Shown here one piece after another: positions 42,515 to 56,300 of a stretch of 64,000 nt of DNA; position 1 is the first letter of the stretch; each line of letters starts with the position of its first letter. Below the pieces are notes generated by a model. That model saw nothing but the letters and a program-made list of their open reading frames with translations, was not told where the DNA came from and did not search any database. The position numbers were made by a program, and so were the translations under genes. The stretch covers positions 42,874,435 through 42,938,434 of the forward strand of contig NC_066317.1 of NCBI RefSeq assembly GCF_022539315.1, given 5' to 3'. The DNA comes from Serinus canaria. Taxonomy: Eukaryota > Chordata > Aves > Passeriformes > Fringillidae.

Positions 42515-44200
42515 TATATCTCAGCAGAAAATGAAATTAAAAAAAAAAAAGAACTTGTCATTCAAAGGTATGTTGCTCTGGCCATGGAGAGCAACCACAA
42601 ATTAAGGAAAAAGTGCATTCTTTGTATGATGTGAACAGAATATGGAATTCTTCTGCTACACTAGTATTCAGATTTCTGCCTTGAAAAAGCCAGATTTGTT
42701 GTGCCTTGACCAAATCCTAATCATTAACCAGGTTGTGTGCCATAATCTGGAATCTTTTAGCTCTATCTGTCAAAAGCAGCTTTAATCACAAGGATTTTAC
42801 ATCATGTCATCACTTTGTCTTAGTCATTTTATCTGGACAAATCAATACTTATTTCTAAGTGACAAGTTCTATCAGAAAATCACTATTTATTAATCACATA
42901 AAAAAAACTAATGCTGATATGTTGCAGATGAAGAGCTCCAGTACTCTGTTTATTTGGTCTGTATGAAAGATAATGATTAAAACATCTTTTAAAGCACAAA
43001 ACTGAGTATTGTATTTTTATTCTTTTTCTTTATGATAATATATATTGCATAGGTAAACAAGGCAGCGGAGGATGCAACATGCCACCAAAGAGAAGACACA
43101 CCAGTGGAAGCAGGTTTTACTTACTATGAGACTTTAGATTAATTATATGTGTTCACAAAGACATATATATATATAATTATAGTGGAAGGATCTTGAGATT
43201 GAATTGGAAATTGACATATTCAAATATGGCAATGAAGTAGATAATTTGTTATGTTAACGAAGCAGATGTATAAATGTTGCAATTGCTGAGCAAATGGACA
43301 AAAAATAAAGCCTCCAGCCCCACTCAGTGTCCAAGAACCCCCAAAACCAAAACACAAGTCTTCTTCAAGGTATGCAATAAATTACTAATGATAATTATAA
43401 AGAAGGAGAAACTTCATCATTAATGAAACAAGGAAAGGAATAGATAACAAATATAAGGCCAACATCAATTCACAAAAGTGAATGTTATGTCTGTGCTGCT
43501 TTAGTGAAGGCTACAGCATTTGGTAATAAAAAAGGCAAAATTTCAGTCACAATTAGTCCAGGCTCCCAAATCTTTACTGTAATACCAAATCCAGTTGCCA
43601 GTTAATCCTACTACAATAATTTCTTTACTTATCCCCATTTCTATATCTTTCAAAAATATACCCAGTGTTCAACCATTATTGCTCAAAAATTTGTATATGT
43701 GTCTTTCATTTTGCTTAGTTTAAAGCTTCTCTAGACAGTCCCAGCATTTACTGTCAGTGTTCCAACTGAAATTACATTTTTCTACAGTCATCCTCTACTT
43801 CTAAACGAGAAGCAGTTTTACATGCTCAGTGCTGAAAGCCACTGCTCATGACATTTGAAACACAAGGTTTGTGGTGTTCTTATAGCTGAGCTCAGGCAAA
43901 GAAGAGTGTGAGTGGTTAATGGAAAAGCTCCAGCGTGCCACCAGCTGGGTCATGAATATAAAAGTGCCTGTTGTCCTTTTAAGTCTGCACTTAATTAAGG
44001 CACAATGAGAAAAGGATCTATCAATTTTCTTTGGCTAAGATCCTGCTTGACAGATAGTAAGCCATGTGTTATGTGGAGTTGAGTTGTACTAGGTGTTGCC
44101 ATGTAGCCTCCATGACGAAGCACAAGGAATCCTTCCTGATGTCACAGCCCCCCATTTGGGACTCTGTCCAGGCATCTTAGGCAGGAGCACAGAGACTCTG
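42515..44200. other. Non-coding DNA, nothing recognised
   Basis: AT-rich; a TA microsatellite-like run lies at about 43,165-43,180. No coding frame or repeat family recognised. Confidence 0.6.
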
Positions 44201-44201
44201 A

Positions 44202-44243
44202 AAACGCTGTATGCACAACTTTGTGCAAACGCTGTATGCACAA
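44202..44243. repeat. 25-bp-period tandem repeat
   Basis: A 17-bp core AAACGCTGTATGCACAA occurs at 44202-44218 and again at 44227-44243. It lies in a GC-richer patch (about 44,100-44,480) with an unrecognised 104-codon minus frame. Confidence 0.88.
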
Positions 44244-44892
44244 AGGAGTTTTAGGGAGCTATTTGGCAGAGTGTTGCCATGCTCATCTTTCCTGACACAG
44301 CACACCAAGACCATACACCACAGCACACAGGTGCCAGAAAGGTAGGGCAGGGCAGCGCTGTTAGCAGTGCCCAGTGCCCAGGGAAGCAGTGTTAGCCTCA
44401 GCATCCACACGTGACAGGTCCTGGATGTTGCTGAGCTGCTGTCCCCCATCAACTGACAGCTCTGAACACTCAACCCAATGACCCCCAGCAAAACTAATTA
44501 GCTTCACAGTTTCTCTTTTGGGCTTTAAACCATTCCTTGTTGTTGTTTTTCCCCTTGCTTTATTAGTGATCCTGTCTCAGCGATCATATTTCTCTAACTT
44601 TTACTTTTCTCTGTCTCTACAGGCTGTCTCATGGCTCCTTTTCCACAGCCTGAATCAAGGTAACAAATCTAAGGCACGTGGGCTATATCCTGAATCCACA
44701 CAAGTAAAGCCATGGAACAGGGGGAACACATAGCAAGGATTTCAGGGAGAGGGTTTCATAAGAGATCCTTGAGAAGATCTGCAGGCACAAAGCTAGCACA
44801 GAAGCAGTAAGTTTTGTAACAACAAAACAACAGTGACCTGTATTCCTCATTGCTATAGATGTGCTCACTGGTTTAGTACCTGCTTGTTCATG

Positions 44893-44928
44893 TATACACA
44901 GGCTTATAGCTATGTAAGCCTGTGTATA
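44893..44928. repeat. Perfect 14-bp inverted repeat with 8-base loop
   Basis: The arms TATACACAGGCTTA (44893-44906) and TAAGCCTGTGTATA (44915-44928) are exact reverse complements around TAGCTATG. Either strand could form a stable hairpin. Confidence 0.9.
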
Positions 44929-44929
44929 T

Positions 44930-47900
44930 CTGTATATATTAACAGGCTTCACAATAACTGTACTTCTTACACACATAGAAAAGAGCCAGTTGCAGCAGCT
45001 GAGATTGTGAATGCAGATAGAATAGCATAAGATTTGCATGCTTCATGCTTGAAGTTATTTCCTCTTTTTAAATAATTATTTTAATAAAATTTGCCTTCTA
45101 TGAAGTATTACAAGAGAGCAGTATGGGATTAAAGTGAAATATATCATCCAATTAATAATTTAAAAGTATATCTCCACTTTCAAAACCTTGCATAATAAAA
45201 TAAAAAAGAATAGAACCATCTCTGTTTATTGAAAAAGTCAATTAGATTGCTTTTTAAAACAAGGTGTTTTACAAACTGTGCCTAACAGCAAGAAATACTT
45301 GTCCCCAAAGATAAAATCAGAAATGCAGAAGCAGCAGAACCTCTGCTGCATTGTACTGTGTTAACAGTGATTTTAATTTTCAACCCAACATAGCAGTTGT
45401 TCATTTCTTCATCTGAATAATGAGCAAAATGTCCACTGACCTTTTTCTGTAGTTCTCTGCCTGTAATCATGGTGCAGATATTGCATTGTATTGCACTCTG
45501 GTTCACAGGGTGACAGCCAATGTGGATATTCTAAACCATTTAAAAAGCATCTCTTTCAAAGCATGAGAAATAGTGTTTTACATAAGATTAAGCTTTCTGA
45601 AGCGCTAGCACCGGGCTCACGAGGTGAATAACGGGTGGTTTTATGTGAGTGATGGCACCACTCCATGAACTGCTGAAATCGTGTACAAAATGTTCTCCAT
45701 ATGCCTCATTGATATAGACCATTTGATTGCAAATGTGCTCTCTGGTATTAATCAGTAGATTGTTAATCTTAATATTGTCTTGTGTTGTCACTAGACATTT
45801 AAATAAATAAGCAATATAACAGGGAACTTTTTCCACAGATATGCCGGTAAATGTGCATTAGCTGTTTCTGCATGCAGTGAAAGACTGCAATAAATATAAA
45901 TAGCACAGAAAAACTCATCAGAAAAACATCACAAAAAATGTAGCAGTTTTGTGTATAGCCTCCCAAGTTTTTCCTCATAGTTTTAAAATAGAATCCAAAG
46001 AAGTCTGCTGAGTTTCCACAAGGTCTCATGCTTTCTCTTATCCTCAGGTTTTACGGTAGAAGACAGAAGAGTGTGTTAGTAGCTCCAGGAGCTCTATAGT
46101 GTGTTATGTTTTTCTTTGCCACCTCTTTTATTTTAACAAGTGACTTCATGGAATACTGAATTTTAATTTGAAAGAGACAACAGATATATCACAGAAATAA
46201 AGACATAAGGATAGGATTTGGTCCATATTTTAAAAGAAAGGTAAATATTTTGGGAATGGTATGAATTAGGTTAATTATTACTTGTATAGAATACGTTTCT
46301 AACAAAAAGAATATAAAATGTTCTTGGCACAGAAACACAGGATAAGAGTAAAATGAACTTCCTGCATTATCTTATTATTATTGTGAGATATAACCTTATT
46401 TTACCTCAAATCTTGTTGAGTTGCTTGTGTCTGCTCCACTCCTCAAACTTCTTCAGAAGGTGTGAGAGACTGGAGGGAGCTGCTGGCTTGAAACATTCCA
46501 GATTTGTGTGAGGGGAAAGAGAAGGTCAGGTCTTGCTCTGGTGATGGGGATGCTCTGGTCTGCACTCCTCACTAGCCCAGGCCTGTATCCCAGTCCCTGC
46601 AGAGACTGCCAATCCCCTCCTCATCTTCCGTGCTGCACTTTGATACCTTTATCTTGCACCTTTCTGTCCCCTATAGCTCCTTAGATTATCAGTTCTTATT
46701 AATAAAGGATCTGGAAATGCTTTACATTAGCTACATTCAGTAGATGCCATAGATCTTGCATAGTAGAATTTGAATTGCATTCCTTGCTTGTTCTTCTTCA
46801 CCATCTTTGAAACTTACTGACATCTGACTCCCCAGTCAATGGATCATCTCTTCCATAACACTAATCCCATGATATTTCCTTTATAATCTAATTGTCTTTT
46901 ACTCCTTTTCATCAAATAATCATTTTGATTTCTTTTAGCTCTTCCTAATTTGTTTTTGGCAGTTTTTCCTTCATCCTTTTTGTTGCACTCTTTCCACATG
47001 ATCTTTGCTTCTCCAGTCTTCCTTCTCTTTGTCTTGAGAAAGAAATTTAGGGACTCATTCACAGACTCCTGAGTTCAAAAACACATGCAATCTCTTCTCT
47101 CTATTTTGTCTTATCCAAGGGAAATAAAGCTTTTAGCCAACATCTCAGGAACCACCAGAATGCAGCTGAAGGCTAGGCCACCGTGAAGACTGCTGAGACA
47201 CCCACTGTCACTTGCTACACCCCCCATTCCTAGAGGTCAAGTAAGATGTCTTCTCTCTCAGCAATGCAGTTACAGAGGTGAAACTTGCAATATATCAAAC
47301 TGCCTCTTTTGTGTTCATCTTCAAACTGGAAAGAACTTCTGACATTATTTTGAATATACACTTCTATACCTAATGTCCCAATTTAACAGTTAGCCACTCT
47401 TTGTCCTAAACATTTATCCCTATGTCAAACTAAGCAGTGAGAAGCCAAGAAAAAAAAATTAAAATATGATTTTATATTTCAGTCATGTAAAAATTATCAA
47501 GTTAAGTAACAAAAATTAATAGATTTGTGAGAAAGACTAATTTGTTTTGCCATGTTTAAAGCAAGTAGGATCATATCTTTTAGTTCACCTCTTTAGAAGG
47601 TGAAGAAACTTGTATGTAATGTCAAGTTATCATTTAATTTTCTATGATCTCAGAAAGTAAATCTCTTTGGGAGGCTCTAAGATGATTGGAAACAGTGATT
47701 CTAAGGTATTAGTATCAAATACCCCTTGACTTTTTTTCCAGGAAGAGGCATCTCACAACAATCTACTGTATCTTCTTAGAAGACTAAACTCCAGAAAGGC
47801 AAAAAACCAAAAAAACAATGAAAATAAAGGAACCACCCCAGCAAATAGATGCTTGGCTGATTCATTTTTTCATTTCTGTGAAATCTCTATGGCTTCAGAG

Positions 47901-50900
47901 AAGTTAGTATAGTTGAAATAAAATTTTGAACACAAAAAAACTAGATAAGGGATTCATAGCTCTTAAATGTCATTCCTGAATGATAAGGTTATTAGTGCAA
48001 AGCAGGAAAATCTTTCTAATTTTACAGTGAGGTAAAAATTTGCTTTCAGTCTATGTTGTGAACTTACGTTACTCTGCATTTTGAAAGTTATGTTTTGCAT
48101 GGGGAAGAGCTGCAAGCTGACACTTCAAAATGTGAACAGCTATTTATCAGGTTCAAAAGGATCAATCTCTTAATTCCATGAGCATTTCTTTGTGTAAACC
48201 AGTGAAGACTTGAACAACTACTATGCATTCCTTCACACATCATCCTCAAAAAGGCATTTTTGCTTAGCTGTTAACATTATTTCCACTAAGCAAAATATCA
48301 GGAAAATAATTTTTATTCTACTTTCTAATTAAAAATATTTTTTCAGGATTTCTGAGATAATGTGTTCATATTCATATTGTTAAATGTCAAAGCTTAAACT
48401 TTCTCATTTAATGTCATTGTAATGGATGCTCTTATTTGAGTTTTATTTGGACTATAAAAGTCTTCAATTCTACAGCTGATGTGTTTACTTTTTGCAACAC
48501 ACAGATACTCACTCATTTTCATTGTCTTCCAGTCAAGGTTTTTGTTTTCCTTTAGCAGACACCAAGAAATAAGATTTTTAAGAAACCATGATTTAGAATA
48601 AATTCTCTTATATTGTTGCAAGTTATTCTCTGCAGTGTAAAAATGCAGCAGGAATCACCTTGTTGTCCTCATCAACTGGATGTGCTGTCATACTTGCCAG
48701 TATTTATTAAATTTTTCCATTTCTACTACTGGGGAATCCATATAAAAAGCAAGCCCATATGCCACACACAAGATTGGTATATAAATTCAAAAAATAATGT
48801 GCATGCCTTCAAAAACTCTTTGTTATACTAGATATCATTTCAATATTTCTCTAAAATATCATAATTCTTTTACACATCATACTCCAAGTTCTGCTTTAAA
48901 TTTATTAACACTAAGCTCTCTAACAAAAAAAGATGAAAGTTAATTTATTACATATCAGAAGAAAAAAAAAAACAAATAAACAACTCTGGCTGTAGCCAGG
49001 GCTCATGTAAAGCAGGCAGTATGCACAATTTTTCCATGAACAGACTTGTGAAAGAGTTCCTGTGATAGTTCAAATTTAACTTGTATTAAATTTTAATAGA
49101 GCTATACTTTAAATTAGGAGTGATCTCCAAGCTACTACTCTAGTAAAAGTAAAAGCATAAGTATCTAGATATGCTTTATATAATAAAACAAGTGCTTGGC
49201 ATGAGTATCAAGACTAAGGGAATGAAAGCAATACATGCAATTATTTTAATTTATTATTTTAAACAAGGAGTAATTAAAAAAAGAACCTGAATGCATTTAA
49301 GTACAGTTTAACCAAATGGCAATTTATGCCCTGTAGACTCAATCTGTTGTAAATATTCATTCTTTCTGTTCTTGCAACAAAAATACAAAAAGATTTTTCT
49401 ATTTGTCCCTGCAAAGTTAAAGGGCAATGGCACATCCGATAGACAGATATCATGGCAAAAAATGAAGAGAGTTATTCCATAAGTTTATATTTCTTTGCAT
49501 GAAATTATTGTCAGACGACCCAGTGGAGGGTTCAGTTGCTACATGTTTGGTTTGGATTCTCTGACATGGGTGGGACAAAGTTGAGGCCAGTGGGGAGGAC
49601 AATCATTTTTTTCAACACAATTGTTCTAAAGAATTTCAGCCTGATATTCACCAGTGTTGCCATCCCAGTACATTTTACATCTTAGCCAAAACTACTGCCT
49701 TCAGTGTAAGTTTGTTCTGTTATGCACAAACAAAATCTTGAGGCAGGGAGGTTTCTGTGGCTGCTTAATCTGTTAGCTTTGTTGAAAGTTAAAGCCAAGG
49801 GAAATGGAGAAACATTCATGTGTTTTTCCTTTGTAAGGTTCTTTTGCAAAAGTATTTAGAGAAGGAAAAATTTCCCACATATTAATGAGATAGATCTTAT
49901 TTAGATTTAAGCAGCCAAAAATAGTAAATGCCATAGGTTAGCCTTATGCTTTGTGCTCCAGCTGTGGTTTAGCTCATTAGCAAGTTTGCTAGAGGGAATG
50001 ATAAGAATTTATTGTTAGGAAACTTCTTTTCTAAGGTGATTTTCCCAGCTTTCTCTCAGCACTGTTATTAGGAGCTACCATCTATCTTACCTTAACATTT
50101 AAGCCATTGACCTATTCTTATTCTCTGTCAGACCTTCTTAAAAATTTTAGCTCAAATGGAAAATGAAATGAAAACCAGAAGGAAATGAAATATCAATATT
50201 CTTTTTTCTTATAAGGAAAAATGAGATGAAATCTGAAGATAAATTAATAGACATAGTACCTAACTTATTGCAGTATCCAAATAAAAATTTTAAAGCATGA
50301 CACTGTCTTCTTTCAAAAATGCTGAACCCAGTGTCTACTAAAACCTGACTTCAGGAATGAACCATTGGGGCACATATCTTTCAAGGAAGTAGGAATCACT
50401 CATTTTGCATGTAGATCAACTCAAGAAATCCAAGTACACATGCATGGATTTTGTTACTGACCTAATGTTATTGTAGAAAATTACATTTAGTGTGATATGA
50501 CAATCAAAGAGATAAAAATGACTGTCAATATAAAAGGCAAAAGTGCATGTGTAACTAAATGGATGATGCCAGAATATTTGAGTTTAATGCTAAAATTTAA
50601 AAATTGACATCTGTATTTGTAGTGTATATAAAAGCACTTGAACCAGGATAATATTTGAAATGAAATCTCTGATGTCTAAGAATTAATGCTGAGTTTTATT
50701 TATTGGGGATAGTAAACATTTCTGAAAGGGTTTAAATTCAAGTTCTGTTTATAATTGAATAGAAGTAAAAATTTCATCCATAGTTTTAAGTATCTTTTGT
50801 CTACCACAAAAGCCACAAACCAGCAGCCAGTTTGAATGTCTGGAAGGGAATGGAAAAGGGAGTGGTGTTGTGAAAGTGTGAGAAAATGGGCAGGGTAGAT

Positions 50901-53170
50901 GAACATCCACCAAATTTTTTAAAAAGTCAGAATATTTCAAAGAAGATATGAAAGCCACAAAAAGTCAAAACTAGACATAGTCTCAGTGGGAAGCTTCAAT
51001 GGAGAACATATTTATGTGAGAGCAAACAACAATGCTAGCTCAGCAGCAACAGCAGTTTTAGCCACAACAGCTCAGCCAGGTACAGACCAAATGTTTATGG
51101 AGATTACAAGTGGGAAAAATATCAGTGGGCTAAGTTTAAATTAGAGGGTGATGTATAATTCAGTGTAATATCCATAGGGGCATGTGAACAATGGCTCTTC
51201 TGAAATCTCTTCACATCTGGCACAAGAAGATTGCCTGGTCACAAAGGGGAGAGACTACACTGAGGACAAGGGGTAGGAGTAATGATCACAGATAACACAA
51301 AGAGTATATTTTGCATGGAAAATTCAGAAATACCCCCAAGGCCTGATCCTAAAATGAGCTTGGCTCTTTCATTAATTAAATTAATAGCTACATAGTAAGC
51401 ATTCCAAGTATACCAACAGACAGCAGGTGATTTACTCAAGGGCAATGCAGATGTATTTGATGGTAAAGCCACTGTTCTGTTGAATATAAATCTCAGACAG
51501 GAACCACCACAAATCTGTCAGCAAGTCACCCCTCTCTCCTCCTGGCATAACTTTTACATGGGCGTCTCATATGGAATAAAAATAGGAATAACAGTGAAAC
51601 AAAGTATAAATTAGGAAAATATTCTATGGGAAAACTGATGCTGAAAGAGATCAGCTGTGTCAACAAATGTACAGGGAAATCAGACTTTTACAGACAATGA
51701 AATTAGTTACACTGGATTACATTTATTTTTTATTGTATAAGACTTTAACACTAGATATGAAAATCAGAGATTTGGTGTAAAGAGCTTTAAAAAAATAGAG
51801 AGAGAAAGAATTGGGAGACAGGGATCTGCAGTACTGTAATTAAATTTTTTTTGGGTCTATATGAAAAACTGTGATTCTGGGGGCCATATTACATTGGAAA
51901 GACAATGCAGCAGAGAAGATGCATTAAATTTAGTCAGATACAGAACCACAGCTACAGGCTTCAATATCCTACTTATGTTTCACTAGGAAATGCCAAACTA
52001 CTTCTCTGGAGATGGGAAAAGGTTAATCAGGAATGAGGTTATATTAGCTCCAGTAAGGATTTGTACCCAGGTTCTGCATTTATGCACCCAGGAGAAGTGT
52101 GTTTGTGTTGGTTCTTTCTGTAATTGTATGCATGGAGTTTTATATCTGAAGGAGAGATTCATCCACTTAGGTTTCTGAAATGATTAAATTACATTTCCTC
52201 TTTTTAGCATGCTTGTAGCATAAACTCTAAGCACCCTTGTTGTTAGCATTATGAGAATTTTGGATGACATGAATTTTTTATAGTTATACAGGGCATAGAC
52301 CCTTTTTTAATTTAATTAGATTAATTTTTGTCATAACCAAATTTTGGCAAGGGCAGAGAACTATTGGATCCTTTAGGTGCTAATTTCCTCTCATCTTGAT
52401 AGTTTTCTATTTTTCAATCTTCTTACTCCTGTGCATTTATTTAATTGTTTTCATAAAGAATTTTTTTTTAAATTCAAGCCCCGTTATTAACATTTATTTA
52501 AAGCAAGCTTCTTACCATTTGGTCCTTCATCCGAAATCTAGAAATGTTAGAAAATGATTGTATGAATTGTCCTCCCTGAAAAATCTTGAAGGATCATGAG
52601 AAAAAAAAATTCAGTTCCATTATTTACAAACTTACATTCAGAAAAATGTTACAGTTTCCTCTTTTTCAAATATGGGTTCTCACTTTTGCAAACAATTTTC
52701 CTTAATTTTCACCAAGCTGTATGATGAACAATATCTGGGAAAAACAGCTTAATACAAAATATTAATAAATTACATTTTTCATAAATCAATGAAAAATACA
52801 ATAATAGAATACTAATTGTATTGGTTGAAGAGAGAAGATTGGTAACAATTATTATCATTCCCTTTCTACTCCTAACTAAAGAGGGACATACAGACAAAAG
52901 TAAAGTTTGGTCTGCTTTTCAGTCTCTCTTTATATGTTTATACAACACCAAACAGCAGAAATACCCTCTTCCAACTGCATCCACAAAAAACCATAAACTA
53001 TTTCTTATGAAAAAAGATTGATTCCATTAGTATGGAATTCTGCTTTAAATGACAAATTTTTCATACAAATTCACAAATGTTACAGTACATCTTCCCTACA
53101 CAGCAAAAAACCCAAATCACACGGAAACTGACCCTTACCATATTTCCATACTTACCATCACCAGAATACA
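44930..53170. other. Long AT-rich gene-free stretch
   Basis: No supported coding frame, RNA gene or repeat family. The lysine-rich 72-codon minus frame at 46844-47062 comes from a purine-rich strand and has no motif. A GC-richer patch at about 46,430-46,680 is unexplained. Confidence 0.6.
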
Positions 53171-53171
53171 A

Positions 53172-53398
53172 AACACATATAATATACATATGTATATATG
53201 TGTATGTGTATATATACATATGTATATATGTGTGTGTGTGTATATGTGGGTGGGTGTGTTTTTATATGTGTGTGTATGTATATGTATATATATATATACA
53301 TATATATATTATATATATACATACACACATATACATATGAATACATACACACGCACACGCACACACACACACACACACGTACGTATATAATGTATACA
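53172..53398. repeat. Compound TA/TG/CA microsatellite with mirrored arms
   Basis: About 225 bp of almost pure alternating purine-pyrimidine sequence. A TG-rich left half (about 53,195-53,280), a TA-rich centre (about 53,280-53,325) and a CA-rich right half (about 53,325-53,380) make the two ends roughly reverse-complementary. Open frames of 66-113 codons appear on both strands purely because the repeat lacks stops. They are not genes. Confidence 0.93.
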
Positions 53399-53399
53399 T

Positions 53400-56300
53400 C
53401 AAAAAATCCTTCTGCTTGCTATTCCTCTCACAGCAGCTTAAAGATGCTTCCTGGGAAGGCATGATGCCAATTCAATCAATTCAATAAGGGCATTGCCAAA
53501 CAGGTGAAATGTTAACTGATGAAATTTCCCAAGACCAAACCCGAAATATTTCCTCCTTTTTTCTATCTCTCTTTTTTTCTTTTTTTTTAAGGATCACTTC
53601 TAGGCATACTTTAGGTATTTTATCCCCTGAATCTGCTCCAGCAGTTAGGTAGAAAGCTGAAGTGATAAGATTAGCACATGCTTCTTCCCCCTGGCTTGCA
53701 AACATTGTGCCATTTGGTTTCTGACCTCTAAAATGAAAGGTGGAATATTTCTCATAAAACCCTAGGGATTTAATTTCTCAGAGAGGTTATTTTATTTGAG
53801 GAGATAAAAGGGATACGTATTATAGGACATCTAAAAATTTTTAAAAGGCCTGAATAGAAAAGCCAACTGCCCTGTAATATTAATATATGACAAATAATAT
53901 CTTAGAAGTCTCATACATTTTGACATTTTTGACTTACCTTCTGGGTGGATCTTATTGTCATGATTGGAGAGCTTATTTTTATGGTGATCTCAAGTTGTGA
54001 GCTATATTTGCTGCTGTGTGTGCAATACTGCAGCTTTATTAACAGCATTGGTCTATGGCCTTGCTGGCCCACACACACACTTCTAAAGTTCAGGGAGTTT
54101 AGAGTCACTCTCCACAGTCAAATGCAGACTGTCTGATGGGGAATGAAAAAGTGTGGCAGCTCAGACTGTCTCCCTGGCCTGGGAGTGGGTTGCATTATAT
54201 TAAAATAACATTCATGAGACAAGAATATTACATGGTGTCACTACTCTGACTCCTTTAAGAACAACAGAAGTGAGGTGTTTTTAGCTGAGAATAAAATAGA
54301 GTAATAATTCTGACCTGCTGAAGCCATTTTTATGATGTAAATTGTCCTTAGCAAGCTCTGGTATGACTATTTGTTGGCTAACCCTAACCCTCCTAGTTGC
54401 ATCAGAATGGACTTTTCACTTGGGTGAAGATCTGAGTTTTGTTTTAAATGAAACCTGCAAAAGATTAATAACAATTTCTACCTGCTGTTCTCATTTCCTT
54501 TAATATATTTTACCTCCACACAACTATTAAATTATTGAATCATATTCCACCCATCATGACACAGATCTTCTCTCAAAGCATTTTCCACAGAAATTATTTC
54601 CCACTTTGCATAGGACAAGATACTCTTCATTGTCTCAGAATCAGGTCTTGAAATTGCTAAAGGGAACAGGTTCACAACCTTTGCCATAATCTTCTCAGCT
54701 GACAATTATTTCAGAACGCCTCCAGCTCTTTAACTGTTTCATTTATAGCTGCAGCAAATGTCAATAAAGTTAATATGAATGGCAGAACATTTTTTAAAAA
54801 GCATTTAAAATTATAGCAAAGAACAGTGCTCACAGGAGTACCTCAATGGAACTTTTATTCCCATAAAATTATATTGTGGCTTCTGTGTTATATGAGGCCA
54901 CTGTATTGCCTGAAATTAGGTCCCACCTGCGCTGCTGAGTGAGCCAAGTCAGCCAGGCCCTTCCACAAACACTCTAAACATTGTCTTTTTTCTGCACTGC
55001 CAAGATTGAGAGATACACTGAGCTAACCAAGAAAAGAACAAGGAGACCACCAAATAAATCAGTCTTTTGGAATAAATAATCTGTCAGATGATGGAAATTT
55101 TTAGGGTATGTATTGCATGCTATGCATATGTTGCATCCTATGGGCTGTTCCATTAGGATCGTAATGGAGAATCAGGTGAAAGCTGATAAATAAGGATTTA
55201 AGGACTTAAGGATTCCTTCCTTTAAATAAGGATTTAAAATTTTTTAGGCCTTGAAGCTACGTTTTCTTTGTTTGTTTATACTGTTAAATATCTCAGTTGG
55301 AAACTTTTTATAGAAAAAGTAAAAGGTTATAATAACAATACAACCTGATGGAATCTTTCAGGAGAAGAAAGTAGAGCACAGACAGCAGCAGTGACTTAGG
55401 GTCATTATTTACATTCAAACTGTACTTTCATCTTTTGAAGGTAGAATTTCATATGGGATATTTCTTCTCAGGAATTTCATAAAATGGATTGCCGTGCTAA
55501 AAAAGACAAGCAGAAGCAAACAGGAGACTGATATTCATGGTCCCAATCAACAATTTTTGGAATAGTGATTTATATGTGGATCTTTTAAGACTGCTTAGGA
55601 GTAAAGGTGCACTTTCATCTTTATGACAAGGAATCATTTAAGATATAGAATGGAAACAAAAAAAAAAAACCCTCTATATAAGAAAATGAGTTTTATTATC
55701 TGAGTGTATTCAAGTGAGAAGGGCAGAGGTCCATGATACCTTTCCCTTTTCTTCAGGGAACCACATGTATTCCAAACATAATCAAGCCAACAACTCAAAT
55801 TGTTATTGCTCTTTGCTTTGTGTTCATTTCTACTCTCAGTCTCAGGTACTCATTGCTTTCAGAAGTTTATTGGTGAAACCTGCGAGTGGTATGGTCTAGA
55901 TGCCAGATTTCAAAGTATAGCTCCTGTCATCTAGTAGGAAAAGTAATGCTTTTTCCCCCTTTGCAATGCAAGGCAAATTGTTTTAAAGAGAGCTCTAAAA
56001 CTAAGCACATAAAAGCAGCCCTTGCAGACAATAAAACCTACATGATGGATGTTTATTCCCAGTGCTACTAATGATAAAGATTCTTGCCTTGAATGATAAG
56101 TGGGTTCAGTACCTATCACTAGAATGTCAGCAGCTTAGAGGGCAGATTTTATCTGTAAGGGCATGAGTTTCTGAAGACCTTCACTCATTAGTTATTGCTT
56201 GTTCACAAAGTTAAATCTCATTATGGACTGTCATTCCCTGTCCTGAGTTAATCAAATTAATAGTTAACATCAACACTAGAAATAAAGCTTATGTGCAACT

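Noticed and set aside
46844..47062. Lysine-rich 72-codon minus-strand ORF
   Set aside because: Purine-rich strand gives K/R/E-rich translation by default; a single short frame without flanking coding signal.
53049..53464. Several ORFs on both strands
   Set aside because: They are translations of the TA/TG/CA microsatellite, which lacks stops in several frames.
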